64,000 nucleotides of DNA from Gnetum montanum (taxonomy: Eukaryota > Streptophyta > Gnetopsida > Gnetales > Gnetaceae): the NCBI GenBank assembly GCA_015680685.1, contig MNCI01005759.1, positions 123,489-187,488 on the forward strand, written 5' to 3'. A program made the position numbers and the translations under genes. Below, piece by piece: positions 1 to 12,700 of this stretch (within the stretch, counting starts at the first letter, position 1; the number at the start of each line of letters is the position of its first letter). Under the pieces are notes generated by a model, which saw only the letters and a list, made by a program, of their open reading frames with translations, made no database searches and was not told the origin of the DNA.

Positions 1-1766
1 GGGAGGAATAAGATGCAAATGATGTATCATGCTGTAAGATGTAGAGTCAGCATGATTGACCTTGATCACAACACTAGGATGGCTTTTCACTGAAATGATG
101 ACCTCTCATTAGAATTCTTATGAGAGTTGCCCATAGTACTAGAGTGGCTTACCCCTAACATAGTGACCTCTTGTCAAACTGCTTATAAGAAGGCCAATGC
201 AAATTCACAGTTAGACTGGTTACCAAATTGCAACTTTGGTAGATTTTATGTGGGGACATGTGTTACCCCTGTTTGAATTTTTTTTTAGTTTTATGCTTTT
301 TCTTTTGATTTTTGCTTTTTTCTTTGCGAAATGCTAGGTACAAGATGCTTATCATTGAGTGGACTATGTCTCACTTGACAGGCTTTGCTTAGAGGCAATC
401 ACATTGCATCTGTAGAATAGGTGTTTCTTCCCAAGGAGGAGGTGTGTTACATCAACTTTCAATAACCAACAGAGGCTTCTCATGGGATGACTTGCATTAC
501 ATCTACCATGGGTTCGACAATGCGATGTGAAGAGAGTATGCCATGTGTGTTTATAGTGTGTATGCATCAAAGGGGTTTACATGTAATGGAATGCAAGGAA
601 TGCAAGAGGGTATTGGAATGTAAGGGACATGTGTAGGCTATAATGTGGGGACATGCATTGGTTATAATGCATGGACATGTGTAGGCTAAAATGAGATGAA
701 GGGGATGTGCACTCTTGAGTGGCTTAGCTAGCCCAATCAAGCACATCAAAGTGATGTGGCAACTTATCACTATGATGAGATGAACGTTTACATGGCCACC
801 TCTGGGCTTTGTCCTAGAAACTCAACTCTGAGAAGATAAGTAAACCACATAATGTGAAATGCAAGTGAAATGCCAAATGCAAAGATGCTGCAAATGTTTG
901 AAAAGCTAAACCAGTTGCAAGTGCATAAGAAGCCAATGGAACTGCTAGTGTGATGATGCTATAGATATGTAAAAAGTTGAACCAATTGCAAGTGCACATG
1001 AAGCTAGTGGAAGTGCTAGTACAATGATGTTGTGAGTTCCCCAAATGTTGCACCAATGGTAGGTGCTCCAAAAGATTAACAACATGCTAGTTTAAAGTCA
1101 TGGTAGACTGTGAATCCAATTTAAGGTCATGGTAGACTATGATGTGCATATTTATAGTCCTAGAAAACTACTAGGTGTCAGTTTAATATCATAGTAGATG
1201 ATGGATATTGTACCTATTGAACGTTATGATCCAAGGATGAGCTATGCCAGTTTAGCATCATAGCGAACATGCTATTGGTGCTAGTTTTAACATCATGGCC
1301 CAAGGATGAGCTATGCTTATTTAACATCACAACAGACATTCTATGCCAGTTTAATGTCGTAGTAGATGCTCTGTGCTAGTTTAACATTATAGCAGATGGT
1401 CTCTGTGCTTACCTTGCTTTGGTGAGGTACAATGCTACATGAATAGCCATGCTATGTCCCTACAAGATCCTACAAAAATCAACTAGAAAACAACATTAAG
1501 AAACAACTATGTAACAAGGTTGATGTGCACAAGTGAAAGGAAAGAAATGTGAAATGTGATAGTTTTGGGCTATTTTGAGCTACAATAATAGTTTAAGGCC
1601 ATTTTGGGCCATCGCTAGTTTAAGGCCTTTTCAATCGATGTGTTTTTGTAGTTTTATGATTTTTTATGTGTTTTTGATGTTTTTCAAATGCAATGTGTAA
1701 GCTAAGTGGATAAATGGATAAACAAACAAAGTGAAAATGCATAAATAAAGCAAAAGGATGCATAAG
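1..1766 (-). other. 3' untranslated region of element A with short degenerate repeats
   Basis: No coding frame is supported here. Between about 1080 and 1420 the phrase 'gctagtttaa..tcatagtaga' recurs at short irregular intervals. Related 'tttaaggccat..ggccat' phrases occur at 1590-1640, and also at 26590-26870 and 17370-17740. The stretch corresponds to B 13081-13700 reversed. Short frames at 364-1071 and 1664-1861 have no family resemblance and are ignored. Confidence 0.6.
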
Positions 1767-4700
1767 CTAAGAAAACTCACTAAATGTAAATGCATAAACA
1801 AAGGTAATGCAAGTGAAAACCAAAAATGCATGACATGTAGAGGAAAGGGGAAGGTGGGCACCTACTGTATCTTTGGCCAAAAGAGTGTCTTGATTAGGTA
1901 GTTTCTTCCTAACTAGGTTTGGATTAAGGGATGCATAGGGCCTATGGTCCTCTAGGAGGCTATTGGCTTCAACCACTTATTTGGGTATGTTAGACTTAGG
2001 TGTTACATTGGTTGTTGCAAGTGTACCATCAAGAAACCCCACCTCTAACACTTGCCCTATGTATATGTTATGGGTAGTAGGAGGGGAGATGTTATCATCA
2101 TGGATGATAAGTTGATCACCTAAATATGGAAGGTGGATTTCTTTATGGATTGGAAAGGAGACGATCCATAATTAAGCTAGCCAAGGCCAACCTAGAATTA
2201 GGTTGAAGCTTGGCATCTCCTCTATGACTATGAACTTTGTGGAGGTGGGGAATTCTCCCCTACCATAAAGGAAATGTTGAGTGTACCCGTAATGGTGATG
2301 CATGATCCATTGAAGGATTTTGGACATAGTTTTGGTAGGCCTGATCTCATTTGTTAGGCCTAGCTTGTCAATGACAAAGTATAGAATTGCATTTGTTACT
2401 GCACCGACATCAACATGCACCCTATGAATGGTGGACTACCCAACGAGTATGCTAATTGACAATGGAGCCATTGTGACCTTCCCTTGCTCAAGGTTAATCT
2501 TGACTACTTTGTCATGAAAGGCTAGCGATGTTGAACTTGATTCCTATGGTGTAGAAGGACATATCACTACACGTATAGCATTTTCATTTGCAGATATGTC
2601 CTCCATAATAGGAATGAAGGCCAACATCTAGGTTAGGGCTTAGCGATGAGTAGATGAGGTCATGATTAGGTCATATAAGCTTAGCATTGTGTTCTTCTAC
2701 TTGAGCATTTGTTTCACCTTTGCTAGTCCCACTGCAAAGACGTTTTCATCAACTATTGTATTGACCTTGACCTCCTCCATATGGTTTGAGAGATAAATCT
2801 CTCACAGATGGGACTTAGGTGTCCCAAATGTATAGTTGTGGCTTGTTGGTTATGGCCTTTTCTTTGGTTGTGGGGGTTGTGAGATGCTCATTCAACCTCT
2901 TGTGTTGCCATTTGGTAGGCCTACCTAGGTTGCTAGTGGGGGTAGCCATTGAAGGAGAAGAGACCAAAATGTTACTCACTATTGGGCTTTGGGTAGGTGA
3001 GGGGCCATCATGTTGTGAAATCCTAATGGCAAACAATAGTTGTTTGAGAGTTGTTGCTATGGTAACAACTCGTAGCGACACTTTGATGATGAAGGATTGT
3101 TTAGTAGTTGTAGGGGTAGTGTCATGCCAATTTAATATCTTAGCAAATAGAGGCTATGGGAGCCTAACCACAAAGGATGTTGTGGATGCTTGAGGTGGAA
3201 CTTTAATCAAAAAAGGAGGCCTCTTACTTGTGGAGGCCAAGGGAATCCTTGCCTTCCTAGGAGGCACTTGGATCATAAAAGGTTTCTGCATAAGTTTAGC
3301 TTTGCCTCCTATGCTGATGGATTTTATGATGTAGCAAACATTGTCTACATTGGATTGGCTCACTATGTTAAGCACCAGTTTGCTCCTTTCTATCATTCTT
3401 TGTAGATTGACTTGCAAAGCTTGATAGTTGTTTGTACTATGATCAGACATTTGATGGTAATGATAGTATTGGTCTAGTTGGAAATGTTATGGGATTAGTG
3501 GCTCATTTTGTATTATTGAGGCAAGGTTCCTTAGTAGTTCATAGCACCTATTTTTTCATTAGTAGCTAGTTTTCTATACTCATTTGTATGAGATTCTCCC
3601 AACTTTCAAAAGTTGATCTAGAAACTCTAAGGGTTTCAATGGTAATGGGGTCTACTTTAAGAAATTGTTACACTAAGAGTGGAGACTTGTAGTGGCTTAC
3701 ACTATGACCCCTGCCAATGTGGGCAAGTTGGTGCTAGAGTTGGTGGCTTTGTGTGTTGAGGCCTTGGGCTCCTTAGCCTCTGGGCCCCAGTTGTTTGCTT
3801 TTGTAGGTGTGGCTATTGTTGCCATTATTTTGTTTTTCTTGCATGCATGTTGGTTTCTGTAGGATACATAGGCTAGGTCATTACTCGCTTATGCTACCTC
3901 CTCTATGCCCTTCATTTGGGTAAAGTCTTGGATAAGAGACTTTGGGGCTAGGTAGTACAGTTTTAACTTGATCAAGTCATTCATTGCATCCTTGAAAGTA
4001 GCCAACAAGTGAGTCTTTGTTAGTGGCTCATAGATTTTTTGCAAGGTGGTGCTCCATCATTGGATGAATTTGACCACAGTCTCTAGGGGCCCCTAATTAA
4101 CATGCATGAGCTAGTCAAGAGTTACTTCAGGTTTCAAGTTGTACTTGAAGTGTGTCACAAATAGGCTGAGGAGATCCTCCAAGGAGGAGATTGAGGCCCT
4201 AGGTAATGAATAGTACTAGTTTAAGGATTTTTCAATGAGAGACATGGGGAAGATGCACATGATGACATGTGGGCATACTTGAAAAAGCAGAAACTTGGAT
4301 CTCAATTTGACCAAATGTGCATTGAGGTCACCTTCACTATTGTACTTGGTGAGTTGAGCTAGTGGAACCCTATTTGGGAGAGTTAGGGGTGGTACTGTAG
4401 GACTTATGGGATTGTCTTAGTAAAACGTCCACCACCTTGATGGTTTTGAAAGAGGTAGCCTTAAGTTGTTTGATCTTATCTATCAAACTTTAGATCAACT
4501 AAAATTCCTAATCCAAGCTTGGAGGTGTGTTAGTAAATTACGTTGGCTGGGCTTGTGTTGGTTGCATGGCAAAGGACCGGATTGTTGATTGTGGAGTATG
4601 CCATTTTAATGTCATAGCTAATGGATTTAGTTGATGCATTGGCTAAGGAATGAATGTGGTGATTAAGGAAGGCCACACATGCAAATTGGTAGGACATAAG

Positions 4701-5459
4701 ATGCCTAAATTGATGTCAAAAGTAGGACATAAGATGCCTAAATTGATGCCCTTAGATTGATGTCAAGAGCATTGATGAAATAGGTAGGACATAAGATGCC
4801 TAAATTGATGTCAAAAGATGCCTAAATTGATGCCCTTAGATTGATGTCAAGGGCATTGATGAAATAGGTAGGACATAAGATGCCTAAATTGTTTGGGGTT
4901 GAGAGGTGGATCCTACATGAACATAGGGTTAGGTAGATGCAATGGTTACTTACAAGGAAGGCTAAACTAAAATGTTCACCATCTCAAAGAGGATGTATGA
5001 ACCAAACTGAGGAGTGATCGTATTGGGGAGTGGTTGTTGGAAGATCATGTAAAGAGGGCTCTCACATTTGGAGCAAGCCTCAAACTCATCTTATTCCTAT
5101 TGTAAGGATTCCTCATAGGTTGTCCCTACATCATTCTTGTTCGCATGGATGAGTTTGAATAGCAACTAGTGGTAGGATTCTATAAGAGGGATTATATCGA
5201 AAAAGGTAGGGTTGTATTCTCATCAATCTTGGTGGAATCATTCATAGTCGTGTTTGGCATCTAGGTCAAGGTGATCCATAGGTAATCCTAGTTGGAATTT
5301 GGCACAAACAAAGGTATATTGTTCATGGCTGAGCACAACATACTTTGGGTGGATCATGGTATCAAATGTGTTAGACATAGATGTGGAAGGTTGATCTGGA
5401 TTCATGTTCACATATCTGCTTATGAGCATTGCTATTTGCAATAAACAACTAACTTTCAA
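1767..5459 (-). pseudogene. Broken gag-protease polyprotein of element A
   Basis: The decayed minus-strand reading starts near 5459 with an N-terminal region also seen in B (about 9710) and C (30665-30480), sharing the words 'AKFQLGLPMDHLD' or close variants. A gag core follows around 4200-3900, with 'FKYNLKPE' and 'LIKLKLYYLAPKSL'. A degenerate zinc-finger-like segment lies at 3450-3390 ('HSTNNYQALQ', where the family norm is GH.T..C..L). The retropepsin-like part is at 2420-2172. There the usual D-[ST]-G appears as 'VDVGAVTN' and the domain ends in 'NLILGWPWLA'. The frame closes with a proline-rich tail near 1970-1770. Many in-frame stops and several frameshifts make it non-functional. Nothing resembling pol follows. 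Confidence 0.7.
4688..4891. repeat. Recent tandem duplication inside gag of A
   Basis: A unit starting 'ggtaggacataagatgccta' begins at 4688, 4783 and 4867, giving copies of 95, 84 and about 25 bp. The copies are almost identical and differ mainly by an 11-bp indel and one substitution, unlike the heavy decay around them. The duplication therefore postdates the death of the element. B and C lack it. Confidence 0.85.
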
Positions 5460-5462
5460 AAC

Positions 5463-5945
5463 TGTAGAAAAATGCCTAAGTCTACTAATAGCAGAAAATG
5501 ACTAACTCTAAAAAATACAAAAAAATGCCAAATTCTAGCAATAGTAGAAAATGGCCAAGTTTGAAAACTACAAAAAATTGACTAAGTGTAAAACTATAGA
5601 AAATTGGCTTAAGTATGAAACTACAAAAAATTGGCTAAGTATGAAATTGCAAAAATTTGGCTAAGTATGAAAATGCAAAGAAAAAAATGCTAAGTATGGA
5701 AATTCAGAAAAAATACTAAGTATGGAAACTTAGAAAACATGCTAAGTATGGAAATTCAGAAAAAATACTAAGTATGGAAATTTAGAAAACATGCTAAGTA
5801 TGGAAACGCAGAGAAATGGTTAAGTCTGTTGGTGGCAGAAAATGGCTAAGTACAAAATGCAAAAAGAAAAAAATGACTAACTATGAAAATGCTGAAAAAA
5901 TGGCTAAGTGTAAAATTGTAGAAAAAATGCTAAGTATGGAGACTA
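5463..5945. repeat. Leader minisatellite of element A (about 25-35 bp unit)
   Basis: At least a dozen degenerate copies of a unit around 'gctaagtatggaaa' followed by 'tcagaaaaaat' lie between the primer site and gag of A. B has only about four relics of the same unit, in opposite orientation, near 9440-9510 ('gttagccattttttgcaat'). The array expanded in A. Small frames seen inside it are repeat artefacts. Confidence 0.8.
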
Positions 5946-6139
5946 CACTCCACACAAACTATGCTCTCCATTTACTATGCTTAGAGAGTGAAGACTTAGG
6001 GAAAAAGTGGATAGCGATGTGATTTGGGTTACTACACGAGGTCTTAAGGAGACCAACAATGGGGACCAATCTACACTAATGGGGGTGTAGAGAGCATGCA
6101 AAGACAACCACAATGGAGTGAAAAGAAGAAAATTGTAGG

Positions 6140-6163
6140 CCTTCCTTCTATTGCCAAAAATTT
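6140..6163 (-). other. Candidate primer binding site of element A
   Basis: Just downstream of the LTR end (minus strand) stands 'tttttggcaatagaagga'. B has 'ttttctggtgctagaagga' at the equivalent place after its 5' LTR, and B's 3' LTR ends where this segment would begin. The position and the shared core 'tagaaggaa' point to a primer binding site. The matching tRNA was not determined. Confidence 0.5.
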
Positions 6164-7634
6164 TGATGGCTAGAACACCGAGAGGTTTGTGGGCACATAA
6201 CCTAATCCTGTGTCTACATGAGGGCCTTGTTGAAGGTGGAGATAGGGTTCCCTGAAAGGTCTTGTCGATTGAGTAGGGACTTACAAAATGAAAATGCTAC
6301 TAATGAAAAAACAATTCTAAGTGTCAAGTAGTGTCAACCATGCAAACAATGTTGAGCATAGTTGGTGTCAATAATGTGAATAGTGCCAAGAGTAGTCACA
6401 TTTTTTAGCAGAAAATGGGAGTGTTGGAATGCATGAACTACCACATGAGCATAGTTGTAGGCCATATGTAGATAAAATGTGAAGAAAATATGAAGAAAAT
6501 GCAAAGGAAGAAGAGAGAGAGACAGAACATCACCCCAAATGGGGTTGAGTGTAGTTAACACTAGAAGGGATTTGGAAGGTATGTGGTGTATAACAAGCAC
6601 AATGAAAGCATTGTCACAATCTTAGTGATGTTGAGCTATGAAGTGTAGCGCTTGCTGTGATGTACCATGCCTATCATGTAGGCCACCATGATGTATCGTG
6701 TGGTGTTCTATAGGGCTGCAATGGGGTTGCAGTGTTCTTTGTCTCTTTGCTAGTGTGGTATTCTCTAGGTCTCATTCATCCATGGAGCTAAGTGCCAAGA
6801 TGCCAAAATGCCAAATGCAAAATGAAAGTGCCAACTACCCACCCCTAAAACATTGGTAGTCCAAGGGTATTTATAAGGCTAGAATTAACCTAAATGTAGA
6901 TTGGGTGCCACATGGTGATGTGGTAGGTGGGACTATGCTTTGGGGTATTTGGGACATGGAGTTAGGTTGGGCATCCACTATGTAACCAAAAAAATTTAGA
7001 AAATTTTCTAAGTACAGAGATAATGAGAAAAAGTTCAAAAATTTTTCTAAGTTTGGTTGCTATGCTCATTCCTTGCTACACTTGACCCCCTTGCTATGCT
7101 CTAGAGTGTAGTCCCAACAATTAGAATTTTTTTTCCAAAATTGGTGTTTTCATGCTAGCTATGCTGACTATGATCTAGAGTGTAGTCCTAATAGTGGAGA
7201 GCATAGTCTTAGCACTTAGAAAAATCTACAACTTATGTCATCATTTTGACACTTAGAAAAAATATTGCAAAATTGGTTGTTGTGTGTTGACTATGCTGAC
7301 TAGACTTTGAAGCGTAGTCCTAGTAGTGAAGAGCATAGTTTCAATGCTTTGAAAAATTTTGTAGCTTATAAACTCATTCGAACACTTAGCCAAAATTATA
7401 GAAAGTTGGCCATTGAAGCTAACTATGCTCTACTATAGTGGAGAGTGTAGTCTAAGCACTTAGAAAAATTTTCATAAAGTATCATCATTTTAATAGTTAG
7501 AAAATGTTTGCAAATCTAGCAGTTTAAGTTGACTATGCTCAACACTTAGAAAAATTTGGGCAAAGTGCCACTGTTTTGACACTTAACTAAATTTGCATTC
7601 AAGATGTCAAGACTTGGAATTTTTTGGTGTTTCA
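6164..7634 (-). repeat. 5' LTR of element A
   Basis: This 1471-bp LTR reads on the minus strand. It begins 'tgaaacacc' at 7634 and ends '..ccatca' at 6164. The U3 (about 7600-6960) carries repeated imperfect hairpins built on 'gactatgct'/'agcatagtc'. A TATA box lies at 6875-6868. The U5 contains words shared with B's LTRs, such as 'ccccatttggggtgatgtt' reversed at 6526-6550. Its 5' end abuts the truncated LTR of B at 7635, which suggests that A inserted into it. Confidence 0.75.
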
Positions 7635-9180
7635 CACAAACTTTTGCAAAAAATTTCTAAAGTATTGAAATATGCTCTATACTACCCCATAGCATAGTCA
7701 AGCATGGTCAACACAAAGGTTAGTATTGCAAATTTTTTCAAGTGTCAAGCTAGCCATTGCAAATTTTTCTAAGTGTTGAGACTATGCTTTCCAGTACCTT
7801 AGAGTGTAGTCAAGCGTAGTTAGCATGAATTTGTAATGTTTTACAAATTTTTCTAAGTGTTGAGACTATGCTCTCCACTACCCCAAAGCGTAGTTAGGTG
7901 TAGTCAACTAAAAGTCAGTTTCTACAAGTTTTGACAACTGCTAGGACTACACTCACCCCTAGTCAGGAGTGTAGTTAGCCTATCATGGAGAGCGTAGTTA
8001 GCCTCTCATGGAGAGTATAGTCAACACATATCCATTCTTTTTTGCAAATTTTTTTCTATTTTTGGGACTACACTCTCCCCTAGTCTAAAGCATAGTTAGC
8101 TAGAATAGCCTCCAAAAGCCTCTACAACATAGCATCGACATTTAGCTCAACTCCAACTTACCTTTAACAAGCATAGCTAGAAAAATGAATTTTTGTTGTA
8201 TCCCCTCTTTTTTCTCCAAATTGTAACAATGCTTGACCTTGCTCAAGATAGTGGACAATGTAGTCCTAGAGTGTAGTCTCTAAATTTGAAATTTTTTTAG
8301 TTACATTACAGTCCTCTTAGCACACAAACATGTAGTTCACAGCATAGTCACAATCTTGCAGTCTCGTAGAGTTTGGTAAAGTACAATAGAGCATAATAAC
8401 ACTACCCTTAGTGAAGAGTGTAGTTGGATGAGAACATGGTTCCAACTATCCTCAATACCATGTGGCAGTCTCTCCACATTTCACACTAAGCCTAGCCCTA
8501 TAAATACCCCAACCCTTTACATTTTCAAGGTTGGCAAATTTGGGTAGCCAAAGTCAAACTCCAATGCACTAGAGAGAAGCAATGTTGCAAACCATCATAG
8601 CTCACTATAGTCCACTAGACCAATGTAGTCTACTACATAGTATGATAACCAACTTGGCAAGCATAGACACCCTAATGAGCACTAGTCTTCATAGCCAAAC
8701 ACCTCCAAGACTGTAACTATGCTATCCACTACACCTGTTCTACAAAGCGTACCTTCTAACCTCTTTTGGTATTGACTATGCTCAATCCCATTTGGGGTGA
8801 TGTTCTACTTCTCTTTCTCTCTCCTACTTTCATTTTTAGCATTTTATTTTGCATTTTTTCTATTTCATCGCATAGCTACACCTACAACTATGCTTAGGCA
8901 ATGGTCCCCATGCATCGACAACCTCCTTGATCTGCCAAAAAACATGACTATGCTCGACAACGTTAACACCATTGACACTACTCAAAACTTAGAACCATTT
9001 TTGCATCAGTGCCATAGCTAATTAAAATACACCTTGGTTACATTCAGTAAGTCCCTATTCAATCAACAAGATCATTTATGGCACCCTGTCTCCACCTCTA
9101 GTAGGTCATCATAGGAATTCAGGGTTAGGATATGTGCTTGTTGACCTTGGTGTTCCAGTTGTTAACATTTTTAATCATCA
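7635..9180 (+). repeat. 5' LTR of element B, 5'-truncated by element A
   Basis: It is homologous along its length to 14176-15678. U3 hairpin repeats run from 7655 to about 8110, with intact CpG forms 'agcgtagt' at about 7812, 7877 and 7991. A TATA box (8499-8506) sits in 'ctagccctataaatacccc'. The U5 carries a CT-rich tract at about 8810-8830, and the LTR ends '..aatcatca'. Frames inside it (for example 8797-9021) are not genes. Confidence 0.8.
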
Positions 9181-9702
9181 TAGTTTTCTGGTGCTAGAAG
9201 GAAAGTTGAACCATTTTCTTAGACTTTATTATGGTTGTCTTGTGTGCTCTCTACACCATAGTTATTTGCTAACTTGTTCATGTAGATTGGACCTTGTAGT
9301 TAATCCCCCTAGAACCCCACATAGCAACCTAAATTGCACTTCTCTCCATTATTTTTCTAAGTCTCTATTCTCTTAGCATAGAGAGCATAGTCTATGGATA
9401 GCATAGTTAACTCTCAATGTAGAGACCACATTCATTAGATTTAGCCATTTTTTTGCAATTTCTAGAGTTAGCCATTCTCTGTAACTAGCAAAGTTAGCCA
9501 TTTTTTGCAATCAGTAACCCTTAGCTCTCCCTTTCACAACTTGATCTATGACCATGAATCTACATTAGCCTTTGACAAAGGTGTTAAATGCACTTTACAC
9601 CTTTACCATCCAATAAGAGGTTAGGAGTGATAACCCTAGGCTTGTGATTGTAGGGCCAAGGTAGGCTACATTGCCAAGACCCAAAGCATGTTGCACTAAG
9701 CA
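9181..9702 (+). other. Primer-site candidate and leader of element B
   Basis: The candidate primer site 'tggtgctagaaggaaag' (9189-9205) follows the LTR end by eight bases. The leader holds about four relics of the minisatellite that is expanded in A (near 9440-9510) and two further 'agcatagt' words near 9385-9405. No coding frame is supported; the short frame at 9134-9376 spans the LTR end and is discounted. Confidence 0.5.
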
Positions 9703-12700
9703 ATGAATAATATAACTTTATATGTGCAAAGATCCAAGCAAGGTTACCCATGGATCACCTTGACATGGAGGAAAAAAAATACTTTGAGCTCATCCACTAG
9801 GATAGAAAAGAGTATATCCCTTCCTCATTCAACATCATCCTACTCACAGAACCTTATTGTTGGACACTCACCCAGCTCATTTGAACAAATGAGCATGATG
9901 TAGGGACTAACTACTACGAAGACTTATAGGAGGAAGTGGACAAGTTCAAAGCTTTCTCTAAACATGAGAGCCTCTTCCATAGAATCTTCTAATAACCACT
10001 CCCTAGTCTGGCCCCACCTAACTTTAGTTCCATTCTCTTTGAGATAGTCATAGCACTGACCTCACATTTTCACTCCATCGACTTAGGTCAATGTCTATAG
10101 TGGCAATGCATAAAACATAATCCATGAAACATGATGCAATAGCTTCATTTAATTTTCCTTTCATTACATCACTGTAACCTAGCTAGCCATCTTTGCTAGT
10201 AGCAATCATGCCTACTCAACCTTACATTCACACAATGCACATATCCCAGCCGTAAATGACTCAAGCACCATATGTTCTGCTTATTTCGTTAGTGCCCTTG
10301 ATGTTAGTCCAACCCATGCATGCATGGCTTGCCATAATCACCACTCCAATAGCACAACCAATACATCAACCACATCGTGCGGCTCTACAACTAGTAATTT
10401 AGCCTTGGGCCATATAACCAACATAACAGATTGCATAGCCAATGCAACTAGCTATTGCATCTCAAAACTTGGATCAAGCATTTTAGCTAATCTAACGTTT
10501 GATGAAGGAGGTGAAGTGGCCCAAGGCTACCTCCTTTGAAACCATAAAAGTGATGGAATTTTACTAGGATGATGCTATAAGTCCTACAGTCCCACCCTCA
10601 CTTTTCCAATTGGGGTCTCACTACCTCAACTCACTAAATATAATGATGAAGGGAACCCCAATGCACACTTGGTGACATTTCGGTCTAAATGCCTACTACT
10701 ACAAGCATGGACACATGCCATCATGTACATGTTTGCCATGTCACTCACTAGCAAGGTGCTCAACTAGTACTGAGCACAACCCATAGGTTCTATTTCCTCT
10801 TTGGAAGACCTCTTGAGCCAATTTGTGATGTACTTAAAGTATAACTTAAAGCTTGAAGCCATTATAAACCAACTAATGTAGATATAGTAGGGCCACTTAG
10901 AGCCTCTGCAAAACATTTCTCCAATGTTGGAGTGCCTCATTGAACAAAATATGAGAAAAATAGCTAAGATGCACCTCCTGGCCATCTTTAAGGGTGTAGT
11001 TAATGACTTCATAAAGTTAAAACTGTACTACTTGGCCTCATAGTCTTTGAGCCAAGGTGTTGCCGAGACAAAGAGCATAGAAGATAGTGAAAGCTAGCAA
11101 GGATCAAGCTTATGTGGCGTACAAAACCCTGCATGTGAGAAAGAAAAATGCAATGGTGGAAATGGTAGCCACACATGCTAAAGCAACCAACCAGGGGTCA
11201 ATGGCTAGGTAGCGCAAAGCCCCTACTCACAAAGCCACCAACTCTAGCACTAAGGCCACCAAGCTACCTAGCTTTGAGTGTAAGGATCACTCAAAGTATA
11301 CCTTATAGCCATCAAAATGTTTGGAAGTATTGGACCAATTTTTAAAGGCTAGATGTATCCAATAGAAGAAGATGTCTAAATATGCTCGTAAAAGACACAA
11401 TAGGTATTGCAAGCTCCTAAGGAATCCTACTTAACCAACACCAAACAAGCCCCTTATCCTAAAACACTTTAGGCTAGATGAATTCTATTATTACCACCAA
11501 TTGTTCGGTCATAGCACGAACTTCTGTCAAGCTTTGAAAGATGATCTACAAAGGATGATAGATAGGGGCAAACTAGTGCTTGGCATAGAAAATCCAATTA
11601 GGTCCCAAAACCAATCCATGAAGGTGTACAATGACCCTCTAAATGTAGATGGTACTAGCTACATCATAAACATGATTAGCATGGGTGGCAAGTCAAAATC
11701 TTTGCAACAACCTTTTGTGGTTTGAGTGCCTTCTAGAAGTTCAAGGATCCCCTTGGCCTCCATGAGTTTGAGGCCCCCTTCATTATTAGAGTATTACCTT
11801 GGGTACCCACAACAACAATTGCACAGTTGTCACTTTTCATTAGGATGCCACAATGTGCTAGCCCCTCACTTACCTAAAGACCGGTAGTGGATAACACATC
11901 AGCCACTTCTTGTCTAAGGGTGAACCCCACTAGTAGCATGGCTAGACCCACTAGATGGAAATGCAAGAGGACTAATGAATGAATCGTATACAAAATGGCT
12001 AGGAAATAATGAGACCAAAGAGTGCTTGATCCACTAAAGCTAGTCCCTATCTCTGCAATCCCTATGGTCGAAGCAACTAAAAAGGCCATAACCACAAAAT
12101 CACAATTGAGCACTAGAGCCCCAAAATAGGCCAAGAAAACTAAGCTCAAGTTCCCTCTCTGAGATATCCATCTTTTAGGCTACATGGAGGAGGTTAAGGC
12201 TAATAAAATGATTGATGGAAAAGACTTTGCAAACACATTAGCATAAGTTAAGAAAGCACTAAAGTAAAAAAAAAACATAACATTTAGCTTATATGACCTT
12301 ATGATGACCTCATCTACCCATTGGAAAGCACTAGTGCAAATATTATCCTCAATCCTTATTATAGAGGAAATTCCTACAAATGAGAATGCCACCCATGTAA
12401 TGATGTTACCCCTAGCACCACAGGAATTAGGTTCAACATTCCTAGTGTTTCATGATGAGGCACTCAAGGTCAATTCCAAATGAGGGGAGGTTATCAAAAT
12501 TCTAATGTTTATTACCATATGCATTGGACAATGCAATATTTATATAATGCACATTGATGATGAAGTAGCAAAAAATGTAATATTGTACTCCTTCATCAAT
12601 AAGCTAGGCTTCATAGACCAAATCAAGCCAACAAAGACCACATGTTTGATATCCTTCAATGGATCACATGTCACTATCCATGGCATCATCATCATAGCTT

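Larger units (their letters stand above)
1..7634 (-). mobile_element. Element A: Tat-like non-autonomous LTR retrotransposon, left end outside window
   Basis: Reading on the minus strand from 7634, this holds a 5' LTR (7634-6164), a primer-site-like segment, a minisatellite leader, a broken gag-protease frame (about 5459-1767) and a 3' untranslated stretch reaching base 1. It aligns along its whole length, in opposite orientation, with element B. For example, bases 1-150 reverse-complemented match B around 13560-13700. Its 3' LTR must therefore lie beyond the left edge. No reverse transcriptase, RNase H or integrase follows the protease, as in B and C, so this looks like a non-autonomous lineage. 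Assignment to Ty3/gypsy Tat rests on the gag and protease motifs and on related pol at G; the lineage name is inference. Confidence 0.8.

Noticed and set aside
814-1071. 85-codon minus-strand frame in A
   Set aside because: It lies in the 3' untranslated region, is rich in His/Leu/Ser from repeats and is not kept in B or C.
2819-3193. 124-codon plus-strand frame
   Set aside because: It is antisense to the gag-protease region of A, with no domain; a shadow of the minus-strand reading.
5463-5945. Regularly spaced short repeats that might suggest a CRISPR array
   Set aside because: Unit and spacing vary, there are no unique spacers, the organism is a plant, and the array sits in a retroelement leader.
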